Source of the DNA: Brachycybe producta
Lineage: Eukaryota > Arthropoda > Diplopoda > Playtdesmida > Andrognathidae
DNA length: 64,000 nucleotides
Direction: 5' to 3'
NCBI GenBank assembly: GCA_036925085.1
Contig: JAUPFP010000020.1
Location: forward strand, 688,501 to 752,500
In this document: positions 33,700 to 44,036 of the stretch, in pieces
Numbering within the stretch: position 1 is the first letter of the stretch
How the letters are laid out: each line of letters begins with the position of its first letter
Notes under the pieces: model-generated
Seen by the model: only the letters and a program-made list of their open reading frames with translations
The model's database searches: none
What the model was told of the DNA's origin: nothing
Program-made: the position numbers and the translations under genes

Positions 33700-34655
33700 C
33701 CGTCAACCTGTTCGAGTGCAGGCGGATCCACTGGGAGTTGCCGCCCCTGAGGCAAAGCCCCTGGTATCGGCGATGGAATTGCTTCCACCTCCCTAGGTTC
33801 TGCAAGCGCTCGATCGGTGAATGCAGCTTGGAAGGCGTCTGGATGTGCAGTCCAGACATCCTCCCGGAAGTAAACCTTCCGGTGCACGATATCAACCATC
33901 AAGCCGAAACGTGAGGCGTGATCAACGCCCAACAACACTTCGCCCTCTCCTTTCACCAAAAGGAGAGGCACCTTGATGGTTTTCTTGTGGATGGTCAATT
34001 CCACATTTGTGACCCCTACTACCTCGATGGAGTGCCCACCCATTCCAAGAAGGAATGAAGGAACCGCCAGTTCCTCTATAGGCAACTCCATCACTCGTGC
34101 CGCCGTAATGCTTAGGACCGACACGTCGGCCCCGGTGTCTACGATCATCTCCATCAGACGATCGCCTATCGACACCCACACCCTTGGTGAACCTACATCG
34201 TAGGCCCGGCTCTGAAGCTCAGGGATGGGAACCCGTGGGCTCCCACCATCGATCTTCTGCCTCCCGTCCACCTTACCGTCCACACCGGACGGTAATCCCA
34301 GACGTGCAGAAGACTGGGAACCAGTCTCACAAACCAGAGACTCCCCAGGCCCAGCAGGAGGTATGGGCGCACCAACTCCTCCCGCCTGCTCGATGAGCGC
34401 ACGATCCAGCACCTCACCACTAGGCATGTAGGGTGAGGGGGCAAACCAGCGATCCAGCTGGCTGCACACGGCCTCCAATGTGGAGCATGGCGATGGAAAT
34501 ACCCACTGGGTAATTTCCGGGTCCGCAGACCTCGCCAGAGGCACCCCTGCCTTCCGCAGGACATCCACATATTTGGAGACCGCCCGGAGGTACGTCCCTC
34601 GTTCAGAGCTCAGGCCGTGACAGGCACCTGAGCTTTGAAGCTTTACCGGTCGCAC
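33621..34655 (-). CDS. gypsy minus element: start of pol with aspartic protease
   Basis: A 344-residue frame, entered by -1 frameshift from gag. The protease active site is IVDTGADVSVL at about residues 168-178, followed by the strand motif LGMGGHSIEVVG and VLLGVD. This protease domain is intact here, whereas the plus-strand copy has a frameshift and a stop in it. The frame overlaps the RT-containing frame (33699-32287) and is separated from it by a small shift near 33650. Confidence 0.85.
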   Translation of the reverse strand: MRPVKLQSSGACHGLSSERGTYLRAVSKYVDVLRKAGVPLARSADPEITQWVFPSPCSTLEAVCSQLDRWFAPSPYMPSGEVLDRALIEQAGGVGAPIPPAGPGESLVCETGSQSSARLGLPSGVDGKVDGRQKIDGGSPRVPIPELQSRAYDVGSPRVWVSIGDRLMEMIVDTGADVSVLSITAARVMELPIEELAVPSFLLGMGGHSIEVVGVTNVELTIHKKTIKVPLLLVKGEGEVLLGVDHASRFGLMVDIVHRKVYFREDVWTAHPDAFQAAFTDRALAEPREVEAIPSPIPGALPQGRQLPVDPPALEQVDGWVNIVSPELPRPEPLSGAEKCVLCD

Positions 34656-34691
34656 ACCACTCAGTTCGGTGGCGACCGGCGGCGGTTTAAC
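34646..34691 (-). promoter_or_regulatory. -1 ribosomal frameshift signal (minus gypsy)
   Basis: On the minus strand: heptamer GTTAAAC (34685-34691) with TTA-AAC in the gag frame, a five-base spacer, then a 12-bp hairpin CCGGTCGCCACC / GGTGTGCGACCGG (34646-34679). Identical in design to 43991-44036. Confidence 0.8.
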
Positions 34692-35053
34692 GAGAATCTC
34701 TCCTTGTCCTCCACGAGTCGATAGTAGAACTGGCCATCGTGAACGGTGGCCAGGTACTTACGACCCTCCAGCCAAACTGGTGCAACACCAGCGGTTGGCT
34801 GGAGGCTCTGACTTTCGTCAGGCACCACTCTAGCAACTTGCCCTTTGGCCGCAGCCTTCGGACAATCCTTCCTCAGGTGACCCATCTGGTTACACCCGAA
34901 ACAAGGACCTAGTCGCCGGAGTGCATCTCCCGTACGGTCCACACTTCGAGGCGTTGCCGCCGGCTGACCTCCGCCAGAGCCTGCCTGCTTCTTCTTCTTG
35001 CCTCCGGTCTTGGCTCCTGCTTTGTCCGACTTGGACGGTGCAGCAGCCTTCAC
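34661..35053 (-). pseudogene. gypsy minus element: gag C-terminus with zinc knuckle
   Basis: The last 130 residues of Gag: a basic KKKKQ stretch, the knuckle CFGCNQMGHLRKDC (CX2CX4HX4C) and the terminal RRRSPPN. It is separated from the gag body (36427-35147) by a stop/frameshift near 35100-35147 that the plus copy lacks. Confidence 0.85.
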
Positions 35054-35146
35054 ACCCGTTTGGCTCGAAGATGAAGCCTTGGCAGCGCTCCCAGAGCTAG
35101 CCGTGGTTCCGGAGGACGGAGCGTTAGCCCGGTCCTGAGGAACCCT

Positions 35147-36427
35147 TCATGTACGGGTAGGTAATTTACCTACAAGAAGCAAATCGGCTTCGAGCATTCG
35201 GGCATATGCCTCCACCGTACCGGCCTTACAACCGATCAACTGATCGGTGATGGCCGTCTGGAGTTTCCGTTTGAAGCGAATGAGCCGACAGCTCTCGTCT
35301 TCGCCCGGAGACACTCGGTCGGACAGTTCCAAGAACCGCCAGTAGAATGCCTGAACAGACTCGGTGGCCCCCTGTTTCATGGACTCGAATTCGCCGAAAC
35401 AGAGGCGAGCCTGATTGCTGGTGCTGAAGCGGCTACGCATAGCATCCTTCAGCTCAGTCCAGGTCAGGTCTGGAAGAGTTTCCACCAACGTGGCGTAGTA
35501 CTTTTCCGCCGGACCGTCCAGCAGAAACGTAAAGAAACTGCATCGGGACTCGTCCGTCCAGCGCTGAGCTCGGGCTTTCGCTTCGAACTTGCGGAAAAAA
35601 GGCGTCAAGTCCTCTCTGCCGTCGTAATGAGCAAAAGAGTGGACCGGGTTAAAGAACCCGAACGCCTGAACCTCCGCTGGAACCGCTGGAGCGGGCGTCC
35701 AAGCAGCGGCGCTAACCCTGCGAGGTTGCCTGCTCCGGTTCCCCGAAACATCAGACACGGACTCAGCTTCCGAGGGGATCATCATCTGAACCCTCGGCTG
35801 CTGTCCGGGCACAGCAGGAGCTCCCCGGCCAAGTCCCCGAGGAGACGGCCTGGGTGCTACCCGCGGAGGTACCAACCGGGGAAGTACCGGTGGTTCCTCT
35901 CCCCGTGCGCCTTCACGCACGGGCGACAGTGAGAACCGAGGTGCCACCCTCGGCTCGACCGATGACCGGGACAGTCGTCCTTCCAACCGAAGGACATCTA
36001 TCCCGTAAGCAATCTCAACGAGTTGCTGCTCGGATAGCCCGGCCAAAAAGGCCCGGCCCTCACGTGCAGTCTCGTCCGGGATTTCCACCATGTCCCTATG
36101 GGGTTGATCGCCACGTCCAACCGGACGGGCGACGGTGGAAACTTGGACAACCGGCCATGGCCGATCGTCCTCCCCGGTGAGATCACCTTCGGACTCACTG
36201 TCTTCTACCAGGTATTCTCCCGGATGGACGTCACGGCGGCGTTTCCGCACCGTGACCCAGTCCTCCGGGAAATTCCTGTCTACGCTTCCGCTTTGCTCCT
36301 CTGTCTCCAGTGGCACACCGCCTTCCGCCCCCCCAAGGGGACGGTCGACTACGCGGCCGCGTAACTCTAAACCCGCATCTACTCCAAGTTCCCGACCTCC
36401 CGTCGGTACTTTTGGGGCTGGCTCCAT
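35147..36427 (-). pseudogene. gypsy minus element: gag N-terminus and capsid
   Basis: 426 codons from MEPAPKVPTGG to the end of the capsid region. An acidic, proline-rich N-terminal part (to about residue 260) is followed by the gypsy capsid (FFRKFEAKARAQRW, FTFLLDGPA, LDG..FxWRF). The ATG start is intact here, whereas the plus copy has an in-frame TAG 12 codons in and a two-base deletion. Continuation to the zinc knuckle is broken at 35147. Confidence 0.88.
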
Positions 36428-36429
36428 TT

Positions 36430-37042
36430 TTCACCGTAAATGAACGGTAAAATCTGGACAAAGCCACCAGATCTCGGGTTTCCACCGTCGAAAACGGTAA
36501 ACTCACGGACAAAAGTCCGTAAAATACCGTTACGAACGGATGGGACCGTGCAAAACCGCAGTATCACGGACAAACGTCCGTGTCCCACGGTAAAGTACGG
36601 TCAGAGTTTGACTTCACCGGTTTCGACCGCGGTATAACGGACAAAAGTCCGTCTCTCACGGTGTACTTCACGGTACAAGACCTTTTACCCCTTTCTACCG
36701 TGGACCAACGGACAAAAGTCCGTACACCACGGTGTACTTGCGGTAAAAACACCGTACACCACCGAAACCCACGGTACCACGGACCGTAGTCCGTGCCCCA
36801 CGGTAATTTGACGGTACCAATACGGTAACCGACGGTAAATTTACCGTTAACCACGGTACAACGGACCAGAGTCCGTCCCCCACGGTAAACAACGGTAAAT
36901 CAACGGTGAAACGGTGGTTTCCGCCGCTGTCCCACGGACCAAAGTCCGCGCCCAGTGACGTACTCTCACCGCACGGTGATTCGACCGACTTAACGGTCGA
37001 ATACACGGTAAATCACCGTGCGAGAGGCGGGGTACAGGTACC
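36430..37042 (-). other. gypsy minus element: 5' leader with seven hairpins
   Basis: Palindromes of the form ACGGACnnnnGTCCGT at about 36513, 36566, 36638, 36706, 36779, 36859 and 36933, spaced 53-80 bases, among many ACGGT/ACCGT words. The plus element has seven in the same places. Confidence 0.85.
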
Positions 37043-37058
37043 CGGCGCCTCCACCAAT

Positions 37059-37861
37059 TGTAACGTCCCGCCGGACCGTCACAATAACCCCAGTAAGTTC
37101 ACCCCAAAAAGGACGTAAAACTTACCGCGTAACCGGCTCCTTACGGGGACGGGACCGTACCCGTAGCCGTCTCCCGCACGGTGCTCCTTGAGTTGTGTCG
37201 GCCCCACGGAGCCACCCACGACGGACACGACGAAAGACCACGCCGCCACGCCGAGAATATCGCAGTAGAACACCGGTTCTACCGCGAGCCGACACGAGGA
37301 CCGGCCGAAACAAGTCGGAATAGGACGGTGGAGTTTCCCCACAACCAGAAACCCACCCCCCTCGCGGTACTCCCCAAGAAATGACACGACACACGCAAGT
37401 GATGATTAAATAAAAGTGAATTTATTAACACTTACGACGACTGATGATAAAGATGGCAGTGATATTTACACAACTTGGCTGGATACCTTATCCAGCCAAG
37501 CCCCCATAAATATATACAAGGCACAAGAGCCAACAGGCCAAAGGCAAACAAAAGAAGAAGGTCCAGATGCTGGACAGTGGAGGTCTCCCTGACCTCCACC
37601 CACAGGTCTAGTCCTTAGCTCAGCCTACAACCAACTGCCCAGATCCTGTGGTTGACTAGGCCACAGGAAACCTCCAGGCAACTCCACCTGGAGGGGACAG
37701 AGGTCACTTCTGACCTCTCACCCATAGACTTAATGGTGAGAGGTCTGCTGGCACCAAAATGGCGTCCGTCCCAACAGCCTACTGTAGCTGTCAGGCAGAC
37801 CACCATAGGGAAATTCGTCTGCTCAATCAAATTTAAAAATTGAGCAGACCAGGTTGCCACA
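37059..37861 (-). mobile_element. gypsy minus element: 5' LTR
   Basis: An 803-bp LTR reading TGTGGCAACC...GACGTTACA on the minus strand, followed by ATTGGTGGAGGCGCCGGG as primer-binding site. It keeps the block that is deleted from the 5' LTR of the plus element. It is inserted in the 5' LTR of element B, whose sequence resumes at 37862. Confidence 0.88.
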
Positions 37862-38444
37862 AGTGGCAGATTGATACACTTAGGACCATGATCACTTGAA
37901 CCTGGTTACACCTCAGGTGTACAGAGGTCCAAGGTATAAAAGGACCATGTTCCTCTTTGTTCATGATCCTTCTCTTTGCTCAACTTTGTATTACGTAGAT
38001 CTTTAAATCCGTACGACATCATGGGCTCGAGGATGCACCTTTGATTACCAATTCATTCTTGTAATGTTACTGTTTTCTGTACAAGAATGAATAAAAGTGT
38101 TGCAATGAGAAACTGCATTGTCTTTCTGTTCAGTAACTAACACTTCTCCACAGAGGCCGGAGACACCATAGGGCAAGGAGACATACGATCCTGGAGCAGC
38201 TACAGCATCTTCATTTGGGTAAACAACAAAGGAAGATGCATATTAGTGTCAACAAGGAAAGATGGCCACCATCCATCTGCACCAATTTCACCCCCATGCA
38301 GGAGGATGATTGCAATCGATCTCCATCCGACTCTTTATGTAGCTCGAATCTTCTCCGTGCTGGCACCATGCGATGCAGAGAAGCAACGAGCTATAGAAAA
38401 CATCTTCAACTTGGTAAAAATAGAGTCGACGTCAAAAGCTCAAA
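37862..38444 (+). mobile_element. 5' LTR of element B, right part
   Basis: It aligns with 17895-18407 and 25815-26395: TATAAAAGG at 37935-37943, AATAAA near 38090, and the GCAGGAGGATGAT block. It ends GCTCAAA at about 38444. The left part was separated by insertion and later deletion involving the minus gypsy. Confidence 0.8.
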
Positions 38445-38446
38445 TT

Positions 38447-38462
38447 TGGTGGAGGTGCGGGG
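38447..38462 (+). promoter_or_regulatory. primer-binding site of element B
   Basis: TGGTGGAGGTGCGGGG follows the LTR end and differs at one base from the gypsy site at 41597-41612 (TGGTGGAGGTGCTGGG). The complementary tRNA would end ...CACCTCCACCA; I do not assign it. Confidence 0.7.
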
Positions 38463-40972
38463 TATGCCTCCATTTGCCTTCTCTGACCTATCTACAGAAG
38501 ACGTCCATTGTCTTAAGTTTCGTGATTGTGCCTCACGATCCTTCATCCGTCCTGTTTATGTAGTTGCCACGTGTTGAAAGAAACCAGTGGGCACATCAAT
38601 GGTCGACCGCATGGCGCCGAATCTGTGGAACCGTGTGTTGAAAAAGACTTGTGACTACACATATCACGGGTCGACCGTGTGGTCGACCGTCCTGTCCAGA
38701 GAGGCACGTGTGTAAAGAACTTTTGTCTGCCATCCGCTTAGCACTCGGGAGAACACGAAGGCAACAGTTACGGACACACGTGTTTCCGTCCATGTTTTTG
38801 TGTTCTATGTTCTATGTTTCATCGTCATCCCAGTTATTCTACACTCTTTCACTTTCTAGGTGAAACCTATATGACCCTCCTCCGTATCATTGGTTGGTAG
38901 ATAGGCTAACCTCAGACAACTTCATTTTAATCTCCGAGAGGAGTTTTCTTAGCCGAAACTCTGTATCATTGTGAGGTAAGCAAACAAATCCCAGCTACTT
39001 GTATTTCCATCTATTAATAGGCCTTTAAAAGATGTGTGTGTCTTTTAAAAGTGCCTATTATCTTCACTTTTTATTTTAACTTTCAAGCAAGTTTTTGTTC
39101 TAACTTCTTATCATTGTTAGAAGCTTACAAGCTTAAAACAAACTTTATCTTGCCACGTGGGACCCCCTTTTTTTGTTCTTTTGTTCTCTCATGTGTTTCC
39201 CTTGGGACCCTCTATGTCCCAAGTCATCATCTTCAAACAACTCACCATCATCACCTCAATAAACTCTCACATGAACTATCTCCATTGGACACCATTGAAG
39301 CCCGGCCGCCATCTTGGATCGACTGGACACTTCAAAAAGTTGCCAATGGAGCAGTTTTTCGCTCCATGTGAGCGCATTGTTGTATCTTCTCTTCTCTTTT
39401 TGTTCTCTTCTTTTTTCTTCTCTTCCAGAGGGTCTGCACATGCGTGCAACTGGTGGAGTTTCTCTTTTTTGGGGAAAATTTCTCTTCTCTTTTGAATTTT
39501 CTCTCTTTTTGTGTTCTTCCTCCTGGTTACTATAAAATGCCACCTGGCAGATTTCTTCATGTTTGGACAATATTTGGAACAATACAATAACTCTACACTG
39601 GAAGTGGCCACACCAGTGTCACCTACAGACCTCTTCTCTTCACTCATCATAGTTCCTCACTTGACACTGACTCTGCCCTTTTCATCCAGAGCCATCCACC
39701 AGTGAGGATCACCAAAATCACCATCTGAACAATTCTTCTTGTTTAGAAAGAACTTTTCTTTCTACACAATCATCAATCTTCCATTTCTGCACTGAATTGC
39801 TGTAACGTCCCGCCGGACCATTACAATACCACGGTAAATAAAAACGTCCACGAAACGCACAGACGTAAAAACTTACCGTCAACCAGCTCCTCAGGGGGAC
39901 GGGACCGTGCCTGTAGACGCCTCTCCCATGGTGACCCTGGGGATGTGCCGGCTCCGTAGAGCCACCCACGATGGACACGACAAAAGACCACGCCGCCATG
40001 CCGAGAATATCGCGCTAGAACAGCGATTCTACCGCGAGCCGACACTAGCACCTGCCGAAACTAGACGGTAAAGATGGTGGTGTTGACCCCAACCGGACAA
40101 CCCACCCTCCGCGGTACTCCCCAAAGAAATAGACATGACACAAAGTAGGTGATAAATAAGTGTTTTAATTCGACACTTACGATGAGTCGATGACAGTGAT
40201 GATTATTTACAAATAAGGGCTGGTCCGTTTGACGAGCCCCACAAGCACTTTACACAAGGCAAAAGGCCAAAAGGCAAAACAAAGATAAGAAGATGATGAG
40301 GAGGCCTCCTTGGCCTCCACAGGTCAGGTCACTTCAGCTGCCTACCACACACTCCCCAGATCCTGTGGCTGACTAGGCCACAGGAAACCTCCAGGCAACT
40401 CCACCTGGAGGGGACAGAGGTCACATCTGACCTCTCACTCATAGACTTCATGGTGAGAGGTCTGCTGGCACCAAAATGGCGTCCGTCTCAACAGCCTACT
40501 GTAGCTGTCAGACAGACCACCATAGGGAATTCGTCTGCTCAATCAAAAAATTAAAATTGAGCAGATCAGGTTGCCACATTAGTCAGCTTTTCAATAAATC
40601 AAATTCTGAAATGTGTGGTCACCACACCAGAATTTACTACATTTTAGAGCAATTCAGCTTTCTTCATCACTCTTTGTATAAAAGCCCAGCCATCTTGGAC
40701 TTTTATTTTTTTGTCTGCTCCTCTTCTGAAAGTTCAGCCATCTTGGAATTTCATCTCTTTGTGTGTTCCCTACACACACACTCTTACTCCTTATTTCTAA
40801 GTAAATCAATGAGTGTGGGCACTGCACTCTAGCTTCACTCTTTAATTTTCAATTTCTCTGCAGTGCAATATTTGATTAGGTGGTGCACCACGCTCAGATT
40901 TGCATTGTACATCTGCTGTTTTTACTGAGAATTTTGGAACTCTCATATCCTCCATGTTGTCGCCATATGCCA
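38463..40972 (+). other. leader of element B, interrupted by a solo LTR
   Basis: Co-linear with 18440-19950 of element A (CTCCGTATCATT, TCCAAGAT..., GGTGCACCACGCTC). It is interrupted by the gypsy solo LTR at 39801-40578. No coding. Confidence 0.7.
39801..40578 (-). mobile_element. solo LTR of the gypsy family
   Basis: A 778-bp LTR, TGTAACGTCC...GTTGCCACA in plus orientation, without internal sequence. The flanks TTGC and TTAG match only in part, so the duplication has decayed or the ends recombined. Product of LTR-LTR recombination within element B. Confidence 0.85.
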
Positions 40973-41594
40973 TGTGGCAACCTGGTCTGCTCCAATTTTA
41001 ATTTTGATGGAGCAGACGAATTTCCCTATGGTGGTCTGCCTGACAGCTACAGTAGGCTGTTGGGACGGACGCCATTTTGGTGCCAGCAGACCTCTCACCA
41101 TGAAGTCTATGGGTGAGAGGTCAGATGTGACCTCTGCCCCCTCCAGGTGGAGTTGCCTGGAGGTTTCCTGTGGCCTAGTCAACCACAGGATCGGGGCAGT
41201 TGGTTGTGAGCTTGTGTGGAGACCTGACCTGTGGATGGAGGTCAAGTGGACCTCCATTGTCCAGGTACATCTTCTACCTCATCTTTTGCTTGGTGGCCAC
41301 GGTGCCTTGGTTTTTGTATACCTCTCTTGGCTGGAGGGATATTTCCCAGCCAAGTGTGTAAATACTTATCTACACGTCGTAAGTGTGAATAAATACGCTT
41401 TTTATCATCTTACTTTGTGTGTCGTGTCTATTTCTTGGGGAGTACCGCGAGGGGGTGGGATTACCAGTTGGGGAAATCACCACTGTCCTTTGACCGTCCT
41501 TTTTCGGCCGGTACTCGACCGTTGACGGTAAGTTTTTGCGGCAGTTTTGCGATTAATTTACCGGGTTATTGTAACGGTCCGGCGGGACGTTACA
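40973..41594 (+). mobile_element. 5' LTR of the full-length gypsy element
   Basis: Starts TGTGGCAACC and ends GACGTTACA. Preceded by the duplication GCCA (40969-40972). It is 622 bp, 159 bp shorter than its partner because a block after GGTACTCG is missing. AATAAA near 41391 and a GTTGACGGTAAGTTTT donor-like site at about 41522 are present. Confidence 0.95.
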
Positions 41595-42247
41595 ATTGGT
41601 GGAGGTGCTGGGTAACGATCCCAGTACCTCTCGCACGGTAATTTACCGTAAATTCGACCGTTTAGTCGGTCGAATCACCGTGCGGTGCGAGTACGCCACT
41701 GGGTGCGGACTTTGGTCCGTGGGACAGCGGCGGAAATCACCGTTTCACCGTCGATTTACCGTTGCTCACCGTGGGGAACGGACTTTAGTCCGTTGTACCG
41801 TGGTGAACGGTAAATCTACCGTCGTTCACCGTATTTTTACCGGCGGTTGACCGTGGGGAACGGACTCCAGTCCGTTGCACCGTGGTTAACGGTAAATTTA
41901 CCGTCGAATTGCCATGGGGCACGGACTATGGTCCGTGGTACCGTGGTTTACGGTGGTGTACGGTATTTTACCGCAAGTACACCGTGGTGTATGGACTTCT
42001 GTCCGTTGATCCGCGGTAGAAAGTGGTAAAAGGTCTTTTACTGTGAAGTACACCGTGGGAAACTGACTCTTGTCCGTTATACCGCGGTAGAAACCGGTAA
42101 ACTTAAACTCTGACCGCGGTTTCGCACGGTTCCATCCGTTCGTTACGGTATTTTGCGGACTTTGGTCCGTGAGTTTACCGTGTTCGACGGTGGAAACCCG
42201 TTATCTGGAGGCTTTGTCCAGGTTTTACCGTTTGTTTACGGTGAAAA
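41595..42247 (+). other. gypsy leader: primer-binding site and seven palindromic hairpins
   Basis: The primer-binding site TGGTGGAGGTGCTGGG lies at 41597-41612. Seven GGACnnnnGTCC palindromes follow, at 41706, 41778, 41860, 41921, 41991, 42062 and 42155, spaced 61-93 bases and embedded in ACCGTGG-type words. The regular array in both copies suggests an RNA packaging, dimerisation or translational role. Confidence 0.85.
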
Positions 42248-44021
42248 ATGGAGTCAGCCCCAAAAGTACCGACGGGAGGTTAGGAACTTGGTGCGGATGA
42301 GGGGTTGGAGTTACGCGGCCGCATAGTCGACCGTCCCCTTGGGGGCGGAAGGCGGGGATCCTCTGGAAACAGAGGGGCCCAGCGGTAGCGTAGACGGGGA
42401 TCTCCCGGAGGAATGGGTCACGGTGCGGAAACGCCGCCGTGACATCCGTCCGGGAGAATACCTGTTAGAAGACAGTGGGTCCGGCGGCGATCTCATCGGG
42501 GAGGACGATCGGTCATGGCCGCTTGTCCAAGTTTCCACCGTCGCCCGTCCGGTTGGACGTGGCGATCAGCCCTGTAGGGACATGGTGGAAATCCCGGATG
42601 AGATTGCACGTGAGGGCCGCGCCTTTTTGGCCGGACTATCCGAGCAGCAACTCATTGAGATTGCCTACGGGATAGATGTCCTTCGGTTGGAAGGACGACT
42701 GTCCCAGTCAACAGTTGAGCCGAGGGTGGTACCTCGGTTTTCACTGTCGCCCGTGCGTGAAGGCACACGGGGAGAGGAACCACCGGCACTTCCCCAGTTG
42801 GTACCTCCACGGGAAGCACCCAGGCCATCTCCTAGGGGGATTGGCCGGGGAGTTCCTCCTGCACCCGGACAGCAGCCGAGGGTTCAGATGATGATACCCT
42901 CGGAAGCTGAGTCCGTGTCTGACGTTTCGGGGAACCAGAGCAGGCAGCCTCGCAGGGTTAGTGCTGCTGCTTGGAAGCCCGCTCCAGCGGTTCCAGCGGA
43001 GGTTCAGGCGTTCGGGTTCTTTAACCCAGTCCACTCATTTGCTTGTTACGACGGCAGAGAGGACTTGACGCCTTTTTTCCGCAAGTTCGAAGCGAAAGAC
43101 CGAGCTCAGCGCTGGACGGACGAGTCCCGATGTAGTTTCTTTACGTTTCTGCTGGATGGTCCGGCGGAGGAGTACTACGCCACTTTGGTGGAAACTCTTC
43201 CAGACCTGACCTGGGTTGAGCTGAAGGATGCTATGCGTAGCTGCTTCAGCACAAGCAACCAGGCTCGCCTCTGTTTCGGCGAATTCGAATCAATGAAACA
43301 GGGGGCTACCGAGTCTGTGCAGGCATTCTACTGGCGGTTCTTGGAACTGTATGACCGAGTGTCTCCGGGCGAAGACGAGAGTTGTAGGCTCATTCGCTTC
43401 AAATGGAAACTCCTGACGGCCATCACCGATCAATTGATCGGTTGCAAGGCCGGTACGGTGGAGGCATATGCCCGAAAGGCACGGCTGGTTGAGGCCGATT
43501 TGCTTCTAGTAGGTAAATTACCTAACTGTACTAGAGGGGTTCCTCAGGACAGGGCTAACGCTCCGTCCTCCGGAACCACGGCTAGCTCTGGGAGCTCTGC
43601 CAAGGCTTCCTCTTCCAGCCAAACGGGTGCGAAGGCTGCTGCACCGTCCAAGTCGGACAAAGCAGGAGCCAAGACCAGAGGCAAGAAGAAGAAGACGGCA
43701 GGCTCTGGTGGAGGTCAGCCGGCGGCAACGCCTCGAAGTACGGACCGTACAGGAGATTCACTCCGGCGACTAGGTCCTTGTTTCGGGTGTAACCGGATGG
43801 GTCACCTGAGGAAGGGTTGTCCGAAGGCTGCGGCCAAAGGACAGGTTGCCAGAGTGGTGCCTGACGAGAGTCAGAGCCTCCAGCCAACCGCTGGCGTTGC
43901 GCCAGTTTGGCTGGAGGGTCGTAAGTACCTGGCCACCGTTCACGATGGCCAGTTCTACTATCGACTCGTGGAGGACGAGGAGAAATCCTCGTTAAACCGC
44001 CGCCGGTCGCCACCGAACTGA
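42248..44021 (+). pseudogene. gypsy gag (capsid, zinc knuckle)
   Basis: Forms the particle and binds genomic RNA. The ATG at 42248 is followed after 11 codons by an in-frame TAG and later by a two-base deletion in a G run (near 42338). From 42339 the frame is open for 560 codons. The capsid spans residues about 225-395 (FFRKFEAKDRAQRW, FTFLLDGPAE, QAFYWRFLEL), then come a low-complexity serine/lysine stretch and the knuckle CFGCNRMGHLRKGC at about residues 481-494. It ends RRRSPPN-TGA, overlapping pol in the -1 frame. Confidence 0.9.
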
Positions 44022-44036
44022 GTGGTGTGCGACCGG
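43991..44036 (+). promoter_or_regulatory. -1 ribosomal frameshift signal between gag and pol
   Basis: Slippery heptamer GTTAAAC at 43991-43997, read as TTA AAC in gag; five-base spacer; then stem CCGGTCGC (44003-44010) pairing perfectly with GCGACCGG (44029-44036), extended by CACC/GGTG with one bulged T. The gag stop lies in the loop. A second stem (GCTCAGG...CCTGAGC, about 44050-44076) follows. GTTAAAC is the heptamer used by arteriviruses. Confidence 0.85.
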
